Source of the DNA: an uncultured Muribaculaceae bacterium
Lineage (GTDB): Bacteria > Bacteroidota > Bacteroidia > Bacteroidales > Muribaculaceae
Reading direction: 5' to 3'
Length of the DNA stretch: 44,076 nt
Assembly: GCA_947178505.1 (NCBI GenBank)
Contig: CAMWYR010000017.1
Coordinates: 1 to 44,076 of the forward strand
Shown: one piece after another, positions 8,157 through 16,250 of the stretch
Layout of the letters: every line of letters starts with the position of its first letter
How positions within the stretch are numbered: position 1 is the first letter of the stretch
The notes under the pieces: generated by a model
What the model was told of the DNA's origin: nothing
Seen by the model: only the letters and a program-made list of their open reading frames with translations
Databases searched by the model: none
Translations under genes and position numbers: made by a program

Positions 8157-9527
8157 ATGCAGAATCAGGCATATACATTATCACAGTTCCAGACGCTTCT
8201 CGGGGATGCGATCCGCATGAGCCGCACGACACAGAACGTGTGGGTTACTGCGGAGTTTTCGGATCTCCGTGTAGTAGGGGGCCATTGCTATATGGAATTG
8301 CTGGAGAAGGATGCGTCGGGGCGCACGGTGGCGAAGATCCGCGCGATGATATGGAGCAACACTCTCCATCCGCTCAATGCGAAGTTCAAGGCCGTGACGA
8401 ATAAGGATATCGCCTCGGGCATGAAAGTGATGGTGCGTGGTTCGGCGACACATCACAACCTCTACGGCATATCATTCACGATCAACGATATAAATCCGGA
8501 GTTCACCTTAGGCGACCTGGAACGCCTGCGGGCTGAGATCCTGGCGCAACTTGCGCGGGAAGGGATTGCGGATCGCAACCGCCGGCTCACGCCGCCTGCC
8601 ACGCCGCAGCGTGTGGCGGTGATATCGTCGGACGGGGCAGCCGGTTATGGCGACTTCATGAATCAGCTGACGTCAAACAGCGAAGGGTTCAGATTCTATC
8701 CCGTGCTTTTTCAGGCCACGATGCAGGGCGACCGCACGGCGGGGTCGGTGATCGCGGCTCTTGATCTTATCGAGGCCACGCAATCGGTGGCGAAATGGGA
8801 TGCCGTTGCCATCATCCGTGGCGGCGGATCGACAACGGATCTGAACGGTTTTGACAATCTGGAGCTTGCTCGGCGGGTCGCGACTTGCCCGCTTCCCGTG
8901 CTCGTGGGTATCGGCCACGAACGCGACCGCAATGTGCTTGACGAACTGGCTTGCGTGCGCTGCAAGACCCCTACTGCAGTGGCTGCGTGGATGATAGAAT
9001 CGATGCGGATGTCGTGGACCCGCGCGTGCGATATCGTGAACCGGATCGCCCGCTACGGCAGCGAAGCTATGAAGGGTGAAAGCATACGGCTGGCGAATTA
9101 TGGTCAGCTGATACCGGCCGTTGCGCGCACGCGACTGATGGAGCATAAGATGCGTCTGTCGGGGAATGCACAGCGCATTCCGGCACTTGTGCAGGGGCGC
9201 GTCATGCGTCAGCGGATGCAACTTTCGCAGCTGGCCTCGCGGATAGAGCTGACGGGGCACAACGGCATTGCGACAGCCAATGCGCTGCTCGACCGACTCT
9301 CTCACCGGCTCACGACGGCGGCCGCGACGGCGTCGGAGCGCGAGAGCCTGCGTCTGCGCCGCATTGAGGATATGCTGCGCATCCTGAGCCCGGCGAACAC
9401 GTTGCGCCGAGGTTACAGTATCACGCGCGTTGACGGGCATGCCGTGACGGATCCGTCGCAGGTTGCGCCAGGGGCTACTGTGGAGACTACGCTTGCCGGA
9501 GGCAAGATCATCTCCACGGCTAATTAA
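8157..9527 (+). CDS. xseA: Exodeoxyribonuclease VII large subunit
   Basis: Catalytic subunit of exonuclease VII, which degrades single-stranded DNA to oligonucleotides and acts in repair. At 456 residues it is the usual length. The N-terminal OB-fold (about 1-100) carries NVWVTAEFSDLR and AMIWSN; the central nuclease domain has the segments AVISSDGAAGYGDF, FYPVLFQATMQG, IIRGGGSTTDLNGFDN and PVLVGIGHERDRNVLDE; a helical region and the conserved ILSPANTLRRGYSI ending follow. The start at 8157 (MQNQAYTLSQF) is preceded by an AGGAAG purine stretch and matches the family start; an in-frame start at 8118 would overlap DUF4831. xseB follows 40 nt downstream, the standard pairing. Confidence 0.95.
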   Translation: MQNQAYTLSQFQTLLGDAIRMSRTTQNVWVTAEFSDLRVVGGHCYMELLEKDASGRTVAKIRAMIWSNTLHPLNAKFKAVTNKDIASGMKVMVRGSATHHNLYGISFTINDINPEFTLGDLERLRAEILAQLAREGIADRNRRLTPPATPQRVAVISSDGAAGYGDFMNQLTSNSEGFRFYPVLFQATMQGDRTAGSVIAALDLIEATQSVAKWDAVAIIRGGGSTTDLNGFDNLELARRVATCPLPVLVGIGHERDRNVLDELACVRCKTPTAVAAWMIESMRMSWTRACDIVNRIARYGSEAMKGESIRLANYGQLIPAVARTRLMEHKMRLSGNAQRIPALVQGRVMRQRMQLSQLASRIELTGHNGIATANALLDRLSHRLTTAAATASERESLRLRRIEDMLRILSPANTLRRGYSITRVDGHAVTDPSQVAPGATVETTLAGGKIISTAN

Positions 9528-9567
9528 ATGATAATTTCAATTCAGATTATATAATCAGCAATCAGAT

Positions 9568-9777
9568 ATGGAAACACCCGCATCATATAAGGCGGCTCTC
9601 GCCGAACTTGAAGGCATACTTGCGAAGATGGAGTCGGATCAATGCGATATCGACTCACTCGCCGGCTACACGGCGCGTGCGCTTGAGCTACTGAAATTCT
9701 GCAAGGAGCGCCTGTTCAAGACCGACCGCGAGATCGAGGAATGCCTCAACGCGCTGAAGTCATCGCTCGAGGAGTAA
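9568..9777 (+). CDS. xseB: Exodeoxyribonuclease VII small subunit
   Basis: Small helical subunit of exonuclease VII, 69 residues. It shows the family pattern: YKAALAELEGILAKME in helix 1, a CDIDSLAGYTARALELLKFCKERL helix, then a terminal helix with IEECLNAL. Small subunits wrap the coiled-coil arm of XseA and control nuclease activity. The gene follows xseA directly, in the same orientation. The product is slightly shorter than the roughly 80 residues of E. coli XseB, as is common in Bacteroidetes. Confidence 0.92.
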   Translation: METPASYKAALAELEGILAKMESDQCDIDSLAGYTARALELLKFCKERLFKTDREIEECLNALKSSLEE

Positions 9778-9848
9778 GATGTCGTAAGAGAGCCCCGTTG
9801 AATTTCCACAAATATAATAAAAATTCTCCATATCTTGCTGGAATAAGT

Positions 9849-9880
9849 ATTGGCAATGTGGGGAATTTTTCATATATTTG
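9849..9880 (+). promoter_or_regulatory. Promoter of fructose-bisphosphate aldolase
   Basis: ATTG at 9849-9852, a 20-nt spacer and TATATTTG at 9873-9880. The start site near 9887 gives a leader of about 95 nt that contains a perfect GCAGC-AAT-GCTGC hairpin at 9925-9937. The stretch from xseB to the aldolase (9778-9980) holds nothing else I recognise. Confidence 0.6.
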
Positions 9881-9980
9881 CAAATTGAAAAGGTCCTCAG
9901 GCAATGGGGCCGCTTTCATCGGAAGCAGCAATGCTGCAGTATTTGCAATTAAGGAAAATATACCCAATAATTTAAAAGCA

Positions 9981-10982
9981 ATGGTAGATTATAAAAGCTT
10001 AGGCCTCGTAAACACCAAGGAGATGTTTGCAAAGGCAGTGCACGGCGGATATGCAATCCCCGCGTTCAACTTCAACAACATGGAGCAGCTTCAGGCCATC
10101 ATCAAGGCTGCGGCTGACACGAAGTCGCCCGTGATCCTTCAGGTATCAAAGGGTGCGCGCAACTATGCCAACCCGATCCTTCTGCGTTTCATGGCCCAGG
10201 GTGCGGTAGAATACGCAAAGTCACTTGGCTGGGAGCATCCCCAGATCGTGCTTCACCTCGACCACGGTGATTCATTCGAGCTCTGCAAGGATTGTATCGA
10301 CAACGGCTTCTCTTCAGTGATGATCGACGGCAGCCACCTCCCCTACGAGGAGAACGTAGAGCTGACCAAGAAGGTGTGCGACTACGCTCACAAGTATGAC
10401 GTGACTGTAGAAGGCGAGCTCGGTGTGCTTGCAGGTGTAGAGGATGAGGTATCTTCTGACCACCACACATACACTGACCCCGAAGAGGTGGTAGACTTCG
10501 TGACCCGCACAGGCTGCGACAGCCTCGCTATTTCAATCGGCACGTCACACGGTGCATACAAGTTCACTCCCGAGCAGTGCACCCGCGATGAGAAGACAGG
10601 CCGTCTCGTACCTCCTCCGTTGGCATTCGAAGTGCTCGAGGGCGTAGAGGCCAAGATTCCCGGCTTCCCCATCGTGCTCCACGGCTCATCATCAGTGCCT
10701 CAGGAATATGTAGACATCATCAACGAGAACGGCGGCAAGCTTCCTGACGCAATCGGTATCCCCGAAGAGGAGCTCCGCAAGGCAGCGAAGATGGATGTAT
10801 GCAAGATCAACATCGACTCCGACAGCCGTCTGGCCATGACAGCAGCCGTTCGCAAGGTCTTCAACGAGAAGCCCGCGGAGTTCGATCCCCGCAAGTACCT
10901 CGGCCCGGCTCGCGACGAAATGGAGAAGCTTTACAAGCACAAGATCCAGGCCGTTCTCGGTTCAGAAGGCAAGGCCGAGTAA
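9981..10982 (+). CDS. fbaA: Class II fructose-1,6-bisphosphate aldolase
   Basis: Zinc-dependent aldolase of glycolysis and gluconeogenesis, 333 residues, cytoplasmic. Class II signatures: the AIPAFNFNN start of the barrel (25-33), LHLDHGDSFE at 91-100 with catalytic and zinc-binding D94/H95, VEGELGVLAG with an acidic metal ligand (143-152), the SIGTSHGAYK phosphate loop (185-194), and IVLHGSSSVP (231-240) with another zinc histidine. The ATG at 9981 (MVDYKSLGLVNTKEMF) is chosen because the in-frame upstream start at 9741 would lie inside xseB and upstream of the promoter. Codon use is strongly biased, as expected for a highly expressed gene. A terminator follows. Confidence 0.95.
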   Translation: MVDYKSLGLVNTKEMFAKAVHGGYAIPAFNFNNMEQLQAIIKAAADTKSPVILQVSKGARNYANPILLRFMAQGAVEYAKSLGWEHPQIVLHLDHGDSFELCKDCIDNGFSSVMIDGSHLPYEENVELTKKVCDYAHKYDVTVEGELGVLAGVEDEVSSDHHTYTDPEEVVDFVTRTGCDSLAISIGTSHGAYKFTPEQCTRDEKTGRLVPPPLAFEVLEGVEAKIPGFPIVLHGSSSVPQEYVDIINENGGKLPDAIGIPEEELRKAAKMDVCKINIDSDSRLAMTAAVRKVFNEKPAEFDPRKYLGPARDEMEKLYKHKIQAVLGSEGKAE

Positions 10983-11000
10983 TCGACCCCACCCCATATA

Positions 11001-11031
11001 GAAAAGGCATCGCCCCGGCGATGCCTTTTTT
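11001..11031 (+). terminator. Terminator after fbaA, probably bidirectional
   Basis: AAAAGGCATCG pairs with CGATGCCTTTT around a CCCCGG core, followed by a T-run. The flanking A-run makes it usable on the minus strand too, for nadK which ends at 11092. Confidence 0.85.
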
Positions 11032-11091
11032 CGTCTGTGGCCCCGTGCCGCCTCATCCCTTCCGAATTTCTCCGCATATTAGGCTGGGGGA

Positions 11092-11970
11092 TCAGCGGGA
11101 GGCCCAGCCGAGTTTGGCGCGGAGGGTGGAGGCGAAGTCGGTGGCGGGAGGCTGGGCGACGGTGACGCTGAAGGGGGCGCGGCAGATGCGCAGCGTGCGT
11201 CCATCGGAAGGGATGCAGACGGTGCGGCCGTCGACGCCGACGTGGCACGACTCGCCGCGCGAACTTACTTCCAGCGTAATTTCTGACTCCGCCGCCACGA
11301 CGATGGGTCGCAGCGTGAGCGAGTGGGGCGCGATGGGCGTGAGGATGATGCTCTGCATCGTTGGCTGGAGGATCGGACCGCCGCACGACAGATTGTAGGC
11401 CGTGCTGCCGGTCGGAGTGGAAACGATTAGGCCGTCGGCGAGATAATCGGCCACGAAGCGGCCGTCGACGTAGGCCCGGATGCTGACCATGGAGGTCGTA
11501 TCGCCCTTCGCCACAGCAATTTCATTGAGCGCATAGGGGCGGAAACCGGTGGGAATCATATCTCCCTTCACCTCAATCACCATTCGGCGGCTCTCATCGT
11601 AACGCCCACGGAGGGCAGCCTCCACCTCTTCGGGTTTTCCGAGCGAGAAACCGGCCAGATAACCGAGATGACCCGTGTTGATTCCCATCACGGGAATCGG
11701 GTAAGCCTCAATCCAGTCGACAGCGCGCAGGAACGTGCCGTCGCCGCCGATACTGATGACCATCGAGGCATCATGAGGCATGGCGCCCACGAGGTCGCAA
11801 TCATCGAGGGAGAAGCCGTGGGCTCGGAGATATAGACCGAAAGCGCGCTCAACGCAGACCCTTACGGGCATCTGCGTCAGGCGCGCGAAAAATTCCTTGA
11901 GAGAGTCAAAATAGCGTTGCTGCCAGTTGCTTCCGAACACCGCGATGAGCGGTCTATCCGATATGCTCAT
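11092..11970 (-). CDS. nadK: NAD kinase
   Basis: ATP-dependent NAD kinase producing NADP, 292 residues, cytoplasmic. Motifs: GGDGTFLRAVDW around 75-86 (the diacylglycerol-kinase-fold GGDGT loop), GINTGHLGYLAG, the NEIAVAKG segment that contacts the substrate, and TGSTAYNLSCGGPI for nucleotide binding. The gene lies 57 nt downstream of the CBS/ACT-like gene on the same strand, probably as one unit. These two genes diverge from pdxJ and the exbB-exbD-tonB set, a grouping I recall from other Bacteroidales. Confidence 0.94.
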   Translation of the reverse strand: MSISDRPLIAVFGSNWQQRYFDSLKEFFARLTQMPVRVCVERAFGLYLRAHGFSLDDCDLVGAMPHDASMVISIGGDGTFLRAVDWIEAYPIPVMGINTGHLGYLAGFSLGKPEEVEAALRGRYDESRRMVIEVKGDMIPTGFRPYALNEIAVAKGDTTSMVSIRAYVDGRFVADYLADGLIVSTPTGSTAYNLSCGGPILQPTMQSIILTPIAPHSLTLRPIVVAAESEITLEVSSRGESCHVGVDGRTVCIPSDGRTLRICRAPFSVTVAQPPATDFASTLRAKLGWASR

Positions 11971-12027
11971 AAGGATGAGAATTGATGGAAATTAGAAACG
12001 GGGCCGTCCGGAAACACCGGGACGGCA

Positions 12028-12531
12028 TTACACATTAATCAGCGTCTGCAAGGCGAGAAGACGCTCGAGGGCCACGGAGGGAAACGCCTCCGCCGAACCG
12101 AACACATTCTCCACGCGGAAGCCATAGCGTTCGAGGCTTGCCACCGGCGCACCGGCATCCTCACAGCGCACGCGCAGCGTGACGCGTAACATTCCGGCAT
12201 CAGCCGGATTGGTGAGCATATCGACAAGATGCACATCGGCATCCTCCACAGCACGGGCAATAAGCGACGCGCTGTAATCCTGCGGGGCACACAGGATCTC
12301 AATCACACAGCAGTCATGACGCGGCGATATCTGACGGCCAAGCGCCTCGAGAAGCGAGGTCTGGTCGATTGTGCCTGCGTCGTGCCCGCTGTCGGTCACC
12401 GTGAGGCGACGCTCAGGGGCCTCGAGCAACCGCGGCAGCACTTCGAGCAAGTGCATGCCGCCATCCACCACCTGTGAAGGCCCGGTGTCACCTGACTTCC
12501 TGATCAACGAAACGGCATCTCTTGCTAACAT
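12028..12531 (-). CDS. CBS-domain protein (AcuB-like) with C-terminal ACT-like region
   Basis: Cytoplasmic regulatory-type protein of 167 residues. The N-terminal half (MLARDAVSLIRKSGDTG, then VVDGGMHLLEVLPRLLEAPERRLTVTD and TIDQTSLLEAL) has the layout of a CBS pair but is short and degenerate. The C-terminal half (from about residue 85) fits an ACT-like fold: VIEILCAPQDYSASLIARAVEDADVHLVDML, then MLRVTLRVRCEDAG. Related Bacteroidetes genes beside nadK are labelled AcuB/CBS proteins; ligands are unknown. The start at 12531 rather than 12555 is set by a strong GGAGGAATT Shine-Dalgarno just upstream, unusual in this phylum. Loss of CBS residues suggests weakened nucleotide binding. Confidence 0.65.
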   Translation of the reverse strand: MLARDAVSLIRKSGDTGPSQVVDGGMHLLEVLPRLLEAPERRLTVTDSGHDAGTIDQTSLLEALGRQISPRHDCCVIEILCAPQDYSASLIARAVEDADVHLVDMLTNPADAGMLRVTLRVRCEDAGAPVASLERYGFRVENVFGSAEAFPSVALERLLALQTLINV

Positions 12532-12588
12532 AATTCCTCCTTGACGGGCAACCAATACGGGGGGCCGGAGCCGATATTTCCGTTTTTA

Positions 12589-12620
12589 GTTGGCCACTTC
12601 TTTTATTTTTAGTAATTTTG
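12589..12620 (+). promoter_or_regulatory. Promoter of the pdxJ transcript
   Basis: GTTG at 12589-12592, a 20-nt spacer and TAATTTTG at 12613-12620. The predicted start near 12627 leaves an unusually long leader of nearly 190 nt before pdxJ. Confidence 0.55.
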
Positions 12621-12666
12621 CTCTTTGAACAGCTAATAACGACTAATCAAAGGCATTCTTTTGCAA

Positions 12667-12769
12667 AACGCAATCGTAGCGTTTATTATTATAACACGCA
12701 GGCGTGCATACCGGCTTAAAAAACCACTGATCCGTATAGAGGATAGCGTCGTAAGCCTTGCCCGCCTGC
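12667..12769 (+). promoter_or_regulatory. Structured 5' leader of pdxJ, candidate cis-acting RNA
   Basis: Within the leader, GCAGGCG (12698-12704) pairs with CGCCTGC (12763-12769). Inside it GGCTTA (12713-12718) pairs with TAAGCC (12752-12757), and inside that ATCC (12730-12733) pairs with GGAT (12741-12744). A separate small hairpin AACGC/GCGTT sits at 12667-12683. The three nested helices form one arm of about 72 nt. It does not match any riboswitch I know by eye. A regulatory role in vitamin B6 synthesis is inference. Confidence 0.35.
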
Positions 12770-12814
12770 AGAATAATGGCAAAAAGCGTGCCAACTTCAA
12801 CATAACTAAACAGG

Positions 12815-13528
12815 ATGACAAGACTAAGCGTAAATATAAACAAAGTGGCGACGCTGCGCAACGCGCGAGGTGAGAATGTGCCTGATGTAGTGAAATTTGC
12901 GGCCGATTGCGAGCGCCTGGGCGCAGAAGGCATCACTGTGCATCCGCGGCCCGACGAGCGTCACATCACACGCCGTGATGTGGCTGAGCTGGCCGAAAGC
13001 GTCACTACGGAATTCAATATGGAGGGGAATCCGACGGAAGAATTTATCAGGCTCGTGATCAAGGCACAGCCGACGCAGGCTACGCTCGTACCGGATGCTC
13101 CCGACGCACTCACCAGTTCGGCGGGCTGGAATGTGCTCGCCAACCGCGACTTTCTTGCCGGAGTCGTGAAGCGTCTCCGTGATGCGGGCGTGCGCGTGTC
13201 GATATTCGTGGATGCCGACCCGGCACAGGTGCGCGCGGCGGCTGAAATCGGAGCCGACCGGGTGGAACTCTACACGAAGCCCTATGCCGACAACTACTCT
13301 ACCGACCGCGAGGCAGCGATCGCGCCCTTCATTACCGCTGCCCGCGAGGCACTGAAGTCGGGCATCGGGCTCAACGCGGGCCACGACCTGAATCTCGACA
13401 ATCTGGCTTATTTCCACGAGAACATGCCTCTGCTCGACGAGGTGTCGATCGGCCATGCGCTTATTTCCGACGCTCTCTATCTGGGCATCCGCGAGACGAT
13501 TTCCCGCTATCTTGCTTGCCTGCGCTGA
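12815..13528 (+). CDS. pdxJ: Pyridoxine 5'-phosphate synthase
   Basis: PdxJ closes the pyridine ring from 1-deoxyxylulose 5-phosphate and 3-amino-2-oxopropyl phosphate in the DXP-dependent vitamin B6 pathway; cytoplasmic TIM barrel of 237 residues. Family motifs: [16 protein letters not shown] at the N-terminus, [13 protein letters not shown] (catalytic His/Glu region, about 38-50), [39 protein letters not shown] and [16 protein letters not shown], the phosphate loop. The length is typical. It diverges from the CBS/nadK pair and is followed by exbB after a 65-nt gap, so transcription may continue into the exbB-exbD-tonB genes. Confidence 0.95.
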   Translation: MTRLSVNINKVATLRNARGENVPDVVKFAADCERLGAEGITVHPRPDERHITRRDVAELAESVTTEFNMEGNPTEEFIRLVIKAQPTQATLVPDAPDALTSSAGWNVLANRDFLAGVVKRLRDAGVRVSIFVDADPAQVRAAAEIGADRVELYTKPYADNYSTDREAAIAPFITAAREALKSGIGLNAGHDLNLDNLAYFHENMPLLDEVSIGHALISDALYLGIRETISRYLACLR

Positions 13529-13593
13529 CAGCCGGCAAGCGGCAACTTATTCATAACCACCAACTCTCAGAACATTTCAAATCTCTCAAACGT

Positions 13594-14214
13594 ATGAAAT
13601 TATCTCTCTGGTCGCTCGTAATGGACGGCGGCTATATCATGATTCCGCTGGCATTGCTTCTGCTGGTGACGATTTATGTCTTTGTGGAGCGTACACTCGT
13701 GATCGGCCGCGCCGCAAAAGAAGACAAGACATTCATGAACCGCATCCGCGACTATGTGCATGAAGGCGACATCGAGTCGGCACGCAAGCTCTGCAAGAAG
13801 ACCGACACCCCCTACGGGCGTCTCATCGAGAAAGGCCTATCGCGCATCGGCCGCAATATGAATGATGTGCTCGTGGCGATCGAGAACACCGGCAACATCG
13901 AGGTTGCGAACCTCGGCAAGGGCCTTCCGTGGCTTTCGACCACGGCCGCCGGCGCGCCGATGTTAGGATTCCTCGGCACGGTGGTGGGTATGATCGACGC
14001 CTTCTTTTCGCTTGCCAATGCCGGTACGGCCGCGAATATCACGGTGCTTTCCAGCGGTATCTATCAGGCTCTTGTCACTACGGTTGCGGGTCTGATCGTG
14101 GGCATCGTGGCGCTGTTTGCCTATAACTATCTCGTAGCGCGCATCAACCGCGTGATGAACTCCATGGAGACAAAGACCATGGAGTTTATGGATCTTCTCA
14201 ACGAGCCGGTATGA
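13594..14214 (+). CDS. exbB: MotA/TolQ/ExbB proton channel family protein
   Basis: Inner-membrane proton channel subunit, 206 residues. Three membrane segments are evident: about 14-33 (MIPLALLLLVTIYVFV), a central one after GLPWLSTTAAGAPMLGFLGTVVGMIDAFF, and VTTVAGLIVGIVALFAYNYLV. The family signature LGFLGTVVGMI is intact. ExbB with ExbD converts proton-motive force into movement of TonB for outer-membrane uptake. The ATG at 13594 (MKLSLWSLVMDGGY) is chosen; an in-frame start at 13516 would overlap pdxJ. exbD follows after 21 nt. Confidence 0.9.
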   Translation: MKLSLWSLVMDGGYIMIPLALLLLVTIYVFVERTLVIGRAAKEDKTFMNRIRDYVHEGDIESARKLCKKTDTPYGRLIEKGLSRIGRNMNDVLVAIENTGNIEVANLGKGLPWLSTTAAGAPMLGFLGTVVGMIDAFFSLANAGTAANITVLSSGIYQALVTTVAGLIVGIVALFAYNYLVARINRVMNSMETKTMEFMDLLNEPV

Positions 14215-14235
14215 GCGGCCTAATCAGACACGGAT

Positions 14236-14712
14236 ATGGCGCTTAAAAGAAATTTTCAGACGCTTGAGACGTTTTCGATGTCGTCGATGACGGATGTGAT
14301 CTTCCTTCTTCTGATCTTCTTCATGGTGACATCGACCATCATCTTCCCGGCGGCAATCGACGTGAATCTGCCGCAGAGCAGCGAGCAGACGAGCCTCAAG
14401 CCCCTGACGGAGGTGTACATAGATTCGGAGTCGAATCTATATCTTGTAGCCGACCGCAATGATTCGACGGAAGTGCTGTCGAAGGCAGTGGAAGTAACGC
14501 TTCCGCGGCTGGAGACGGAGCTGTCGGCGATAGCGGCTGTTGACTCTACCCGCGCAGTGGCGCTCTATGCAGATTCAGTTGTGGATTACGGCAAGGTAGT
14601 GAAGGTGCTCGACATCGCGGCGCGCCAGAAGCTGAAGATGGTGCTTTCGACGCGTTCCACTCCTACCCCTCCGGTGACAACGGAGTCTGCAGCTAACGAA
14701 GGAGGCGAATGA
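14236..14712 (+). CDS. exbD: ExbD/TolR family biopolymer transport protein
   Basis: 158 residues with a single N-terminal membrane anchor (SSMTDVIFLLLIFFMVTSTI, about 15-34) and a periplasmic domain. The aspartate in SMTDVIFLLL is the conserved proton-carrying residue of ExbD/TolR. PAAIDVNLPQS follows, the usual start of the periplasmic part. The last ~20 residues are Thr/Pro rich. Its stop overlaps the ATG of the TonB-like gene (ATGA), suggesting coupled translation of the energising complex. Confidence 0.9.
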   Translation: MALKRNFQTLETFSMSSMTDVIFLLLIFFMVTSTIIFPAAIDVNLPQSSEQTSLKPLTEVYIDSESNLYLVADRNDSTEVLSKAVEVTLPRLETELSAIAAVDSTRAVALYADSVVDYGKVVKVLDIAARQKLKMVLSTRSTPTPPVTTESAANEGGE

Positions 14713-15515
14713 TGGGAGGCGAAAAGCAAATACCGGACACGGCCGCGCAGGGTATGGCGGGGCGTCAGTACCGGCGCGACTCGGCAGTTGCGGCGGCGGT
14801 GACGTTCGTAGTGGCCTTGCTGCTGTTGCTGGCGCTCTTCTTCGGCGGGCTGAGCTACGACCGGGCGCAGCTGGCGGAGGTGTCAGAGCCGGAAATTCAG
14901 CTTGAAATGCCCGAGGAAGAGGAGTTTATCGAACCGGAGATCGTGCAGGATCTCGGCGAGGCGAATGCCACGGAGCATGATGCTCCGGCCCCGGTGGCGA
15001 AGGGAGAGCCGGAGCCTGCGCCTGTGGAGAATACGAAGCTTGTCGTGCCGGATAAGAATCCGAATCCGGCACCCCCCGTTGAGAAACCTATCACTCAGAA
15101 GCAGGAGAGTCCGGTCAAGGCCACGACTCCTACGGTGAACGATGACGAGAAGCAGAAAGTGACGTCGAAGATTGCCAACAAATTCGGCGGCCGGAACGGC
15201 ACTCCCACAGGCAGCAGCGGCATGTCGGGGGCCGGAGGCCCCGGAATCGGCATCGCCGGGTCGGTGTCGGGACGCACGTTCAAGGGGTGTCCGAAGCCAT
15301 CGGTGGAGTTGCGCAACAAGGTAGTGGTTGAGGTGCGTGTCACAATAGATGCTGCAGGCCGCGTGATGAAGGCAGTTGCGCGCAGCAAGCAGGGCACTGC
15401 CTCATCGGCCATCCTCCGCGCCTGCGAACAGGCAGCCCGGTCGGCACGCTGGAGTGAAGATGCCACCACCCCGTCGGCTACAGGCACACTCACATTCACA
15501 ATCACCCCGAAGTGA
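14709..15515 (+). CDS. TonB/TolA-like energy transducer
   Basis: 268 residues with one membrane segment near 27-47 (AVAAAVTFVVALLLLLALFFGG). The periplasmic linker is first acidic (MPEEEEFIEPEIV), then Pro/Glu/Lys rich with repeated APAPV/PEPAPVE units (about 85-135), then Gly-rich (about 158-185). The C-terminal domain (about 190-268) has GCPKP, VVVEVRVTIDAAGRVMKAV and AARSARW, the TonB-C pattern. It probably spans the periplasm and passes energy from ExbBD to outer-membrane transporters. TolA is an alternative because of the TolQR-like partners. Translation is coupled to exbD; a terminator follows at 15592. Confidence 0.82.
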   Translation: MMGGEKQIPDTAAQGMAGRQYRRDSAVAAAVTFVVALLLLLALFFGGLSYDRAQLAEVSEPEIQLEMPEEEEFIEPEIVQDLGEANATEHDAPAPVAKGEPEPAPVENTKLVVPDKNPNPAPPVEKPITQKQESPVKATTPTVNDDEKQKVTSKIANKFGGRNGTPTGSSGMSGAGGPGIGIAGSVSGRTFKGCPKPSVELRNKVVVEVRVTIDAAGRVMKAVARSKQGTASSAILRACEQAARSARWSEDATTPSATGTLTFTITPK

Positions 15516-15591
15516 TGACTCCGGAATACGCTGACATAAACAAAGTACAAATGAAATAATCGAGTCCCCGCAAAGGGCGAGAACTGATATG

Positions 15592-15623
15592 AATCCCGTA
15601 ATCTTCAGATTGCGGGATTTTTT
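15592..15623 (+). terminator. Terminator of the exbB-exbD-tonB operon
   Basis: AATCCCGTAATCT (15592-15604) pairs with AGATTGCGGGATT (15607-15619) with one mismatch around a TC loop, followed by a T-run. It separates the housekeeping operon from the phage-like cassette. Confidence 0.85.
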
Positions 15624-15691
15624 CGTGCCTTCGCGCGGCGGAGAAAGACGTCATCCACGGCGGGCGTGGCGTCGGAAAGGGGCGCGATAAG

Positions 15692-15722
15692 GTTGGGTCG
15701 GGTGCGGGAGAGTGTAATTTTG
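15692..15722 (+). promoter_or_regulatory. Host-type promoter of the phage-like cassette
   Basis: GTTG at 15692-15695, a 19-nt spacer and TAATTTTG at 15715-15722, with a predicted start near 15729. The stretch 15516-15760 otherwise holds only the tonB terminator. The element is the housekeeping promoter type of the phylum, not a phage-specific signal. Confidence 0.5.
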
Positions 15723-15760
15723 CATCGTCAACCAGTATTAACATTAAAAAATTATTGATT

Positions 15761-16144
15761 ATGCTCAGATTGTTCAAAGCCCCGGAACCGGCGGCGGATC
15801 CTGCGGAGACTATGCGCAGGGAATATGAGGAATGGCTCGCGGCCAATGTCGAGGATGAGGCGTCGCGTCAGGCGGGGCTGGATGCCTTCCGTGCCGTAGA
15901 GGATGCGGTGAGGGAAGATGGCGATTGCGTGGCTCTGTTTGAGCTCATCACTAAAGGAGCCGATTATGAACGCGCAGTGGCGGCGGCTGATGCCGCCGGC
16001 GAAATCCGCGGCCGCAACGCCAAGATCGACACCGAACGCGAACTCCGTCACGACTCCGACGGAGTGCCCCACCCGGGCGTGGGCGGCAATACCTACGATG
16101 CTCCCCTGCCCGATATATTCAGACTCGCATCGGGGGCCGTCTGA
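15761..16144 (+). CDS. Small acidic helical protein upstream of the capsid gene, possibly scaffolding
   Basis: 127 residues, no close family recognised. It is Ala/Glu/Asp rich and helical: REYEEWLAANVEDEASRQ, FRAVEDAVRE and YERAVAAADAAGEIRGRN, then a polar HDSDGVPHPGVGG stretch and a hydrophobic tail. No membrane segment or signal peptide. It is the first gene after the cassette promoter and lies 106 nt before the capsid-like gene. In tailed phages a small acidic helical protein just before the capsid gene is often the scaffold, so that role is suggested by position only. The ATG at 15761 is used instead of the TTG at 15755. Confidence 0.5.
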   Translation: MLRLFKAPEPAADPAETMRREYEEWLAANVEDEASRQAGLDAFRAVEDAVREDGDCVALFELITKGADYERAVAAADAAGEIRGRNAKIDTERELRHDSDGVPHPGVGGNTYDAPLPDIFRLASGAV

Positions 16145-16250
16145 ACGGAAAGGGGGCCTGTGATTCCACCTCTCCCCCACTCTCTCCCCGCACATCACTC
16201 AAATTAATCATCTACCTACAATTTATCACTAATCACTAAATTCAAAGACT

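Noticed and set aside
12661..12873. 70-codon frame in the pdxJ leader
   Set aside because: Starts with TTG, overlaps the pdxJ start and covers the foldable leader; no family resemblance.
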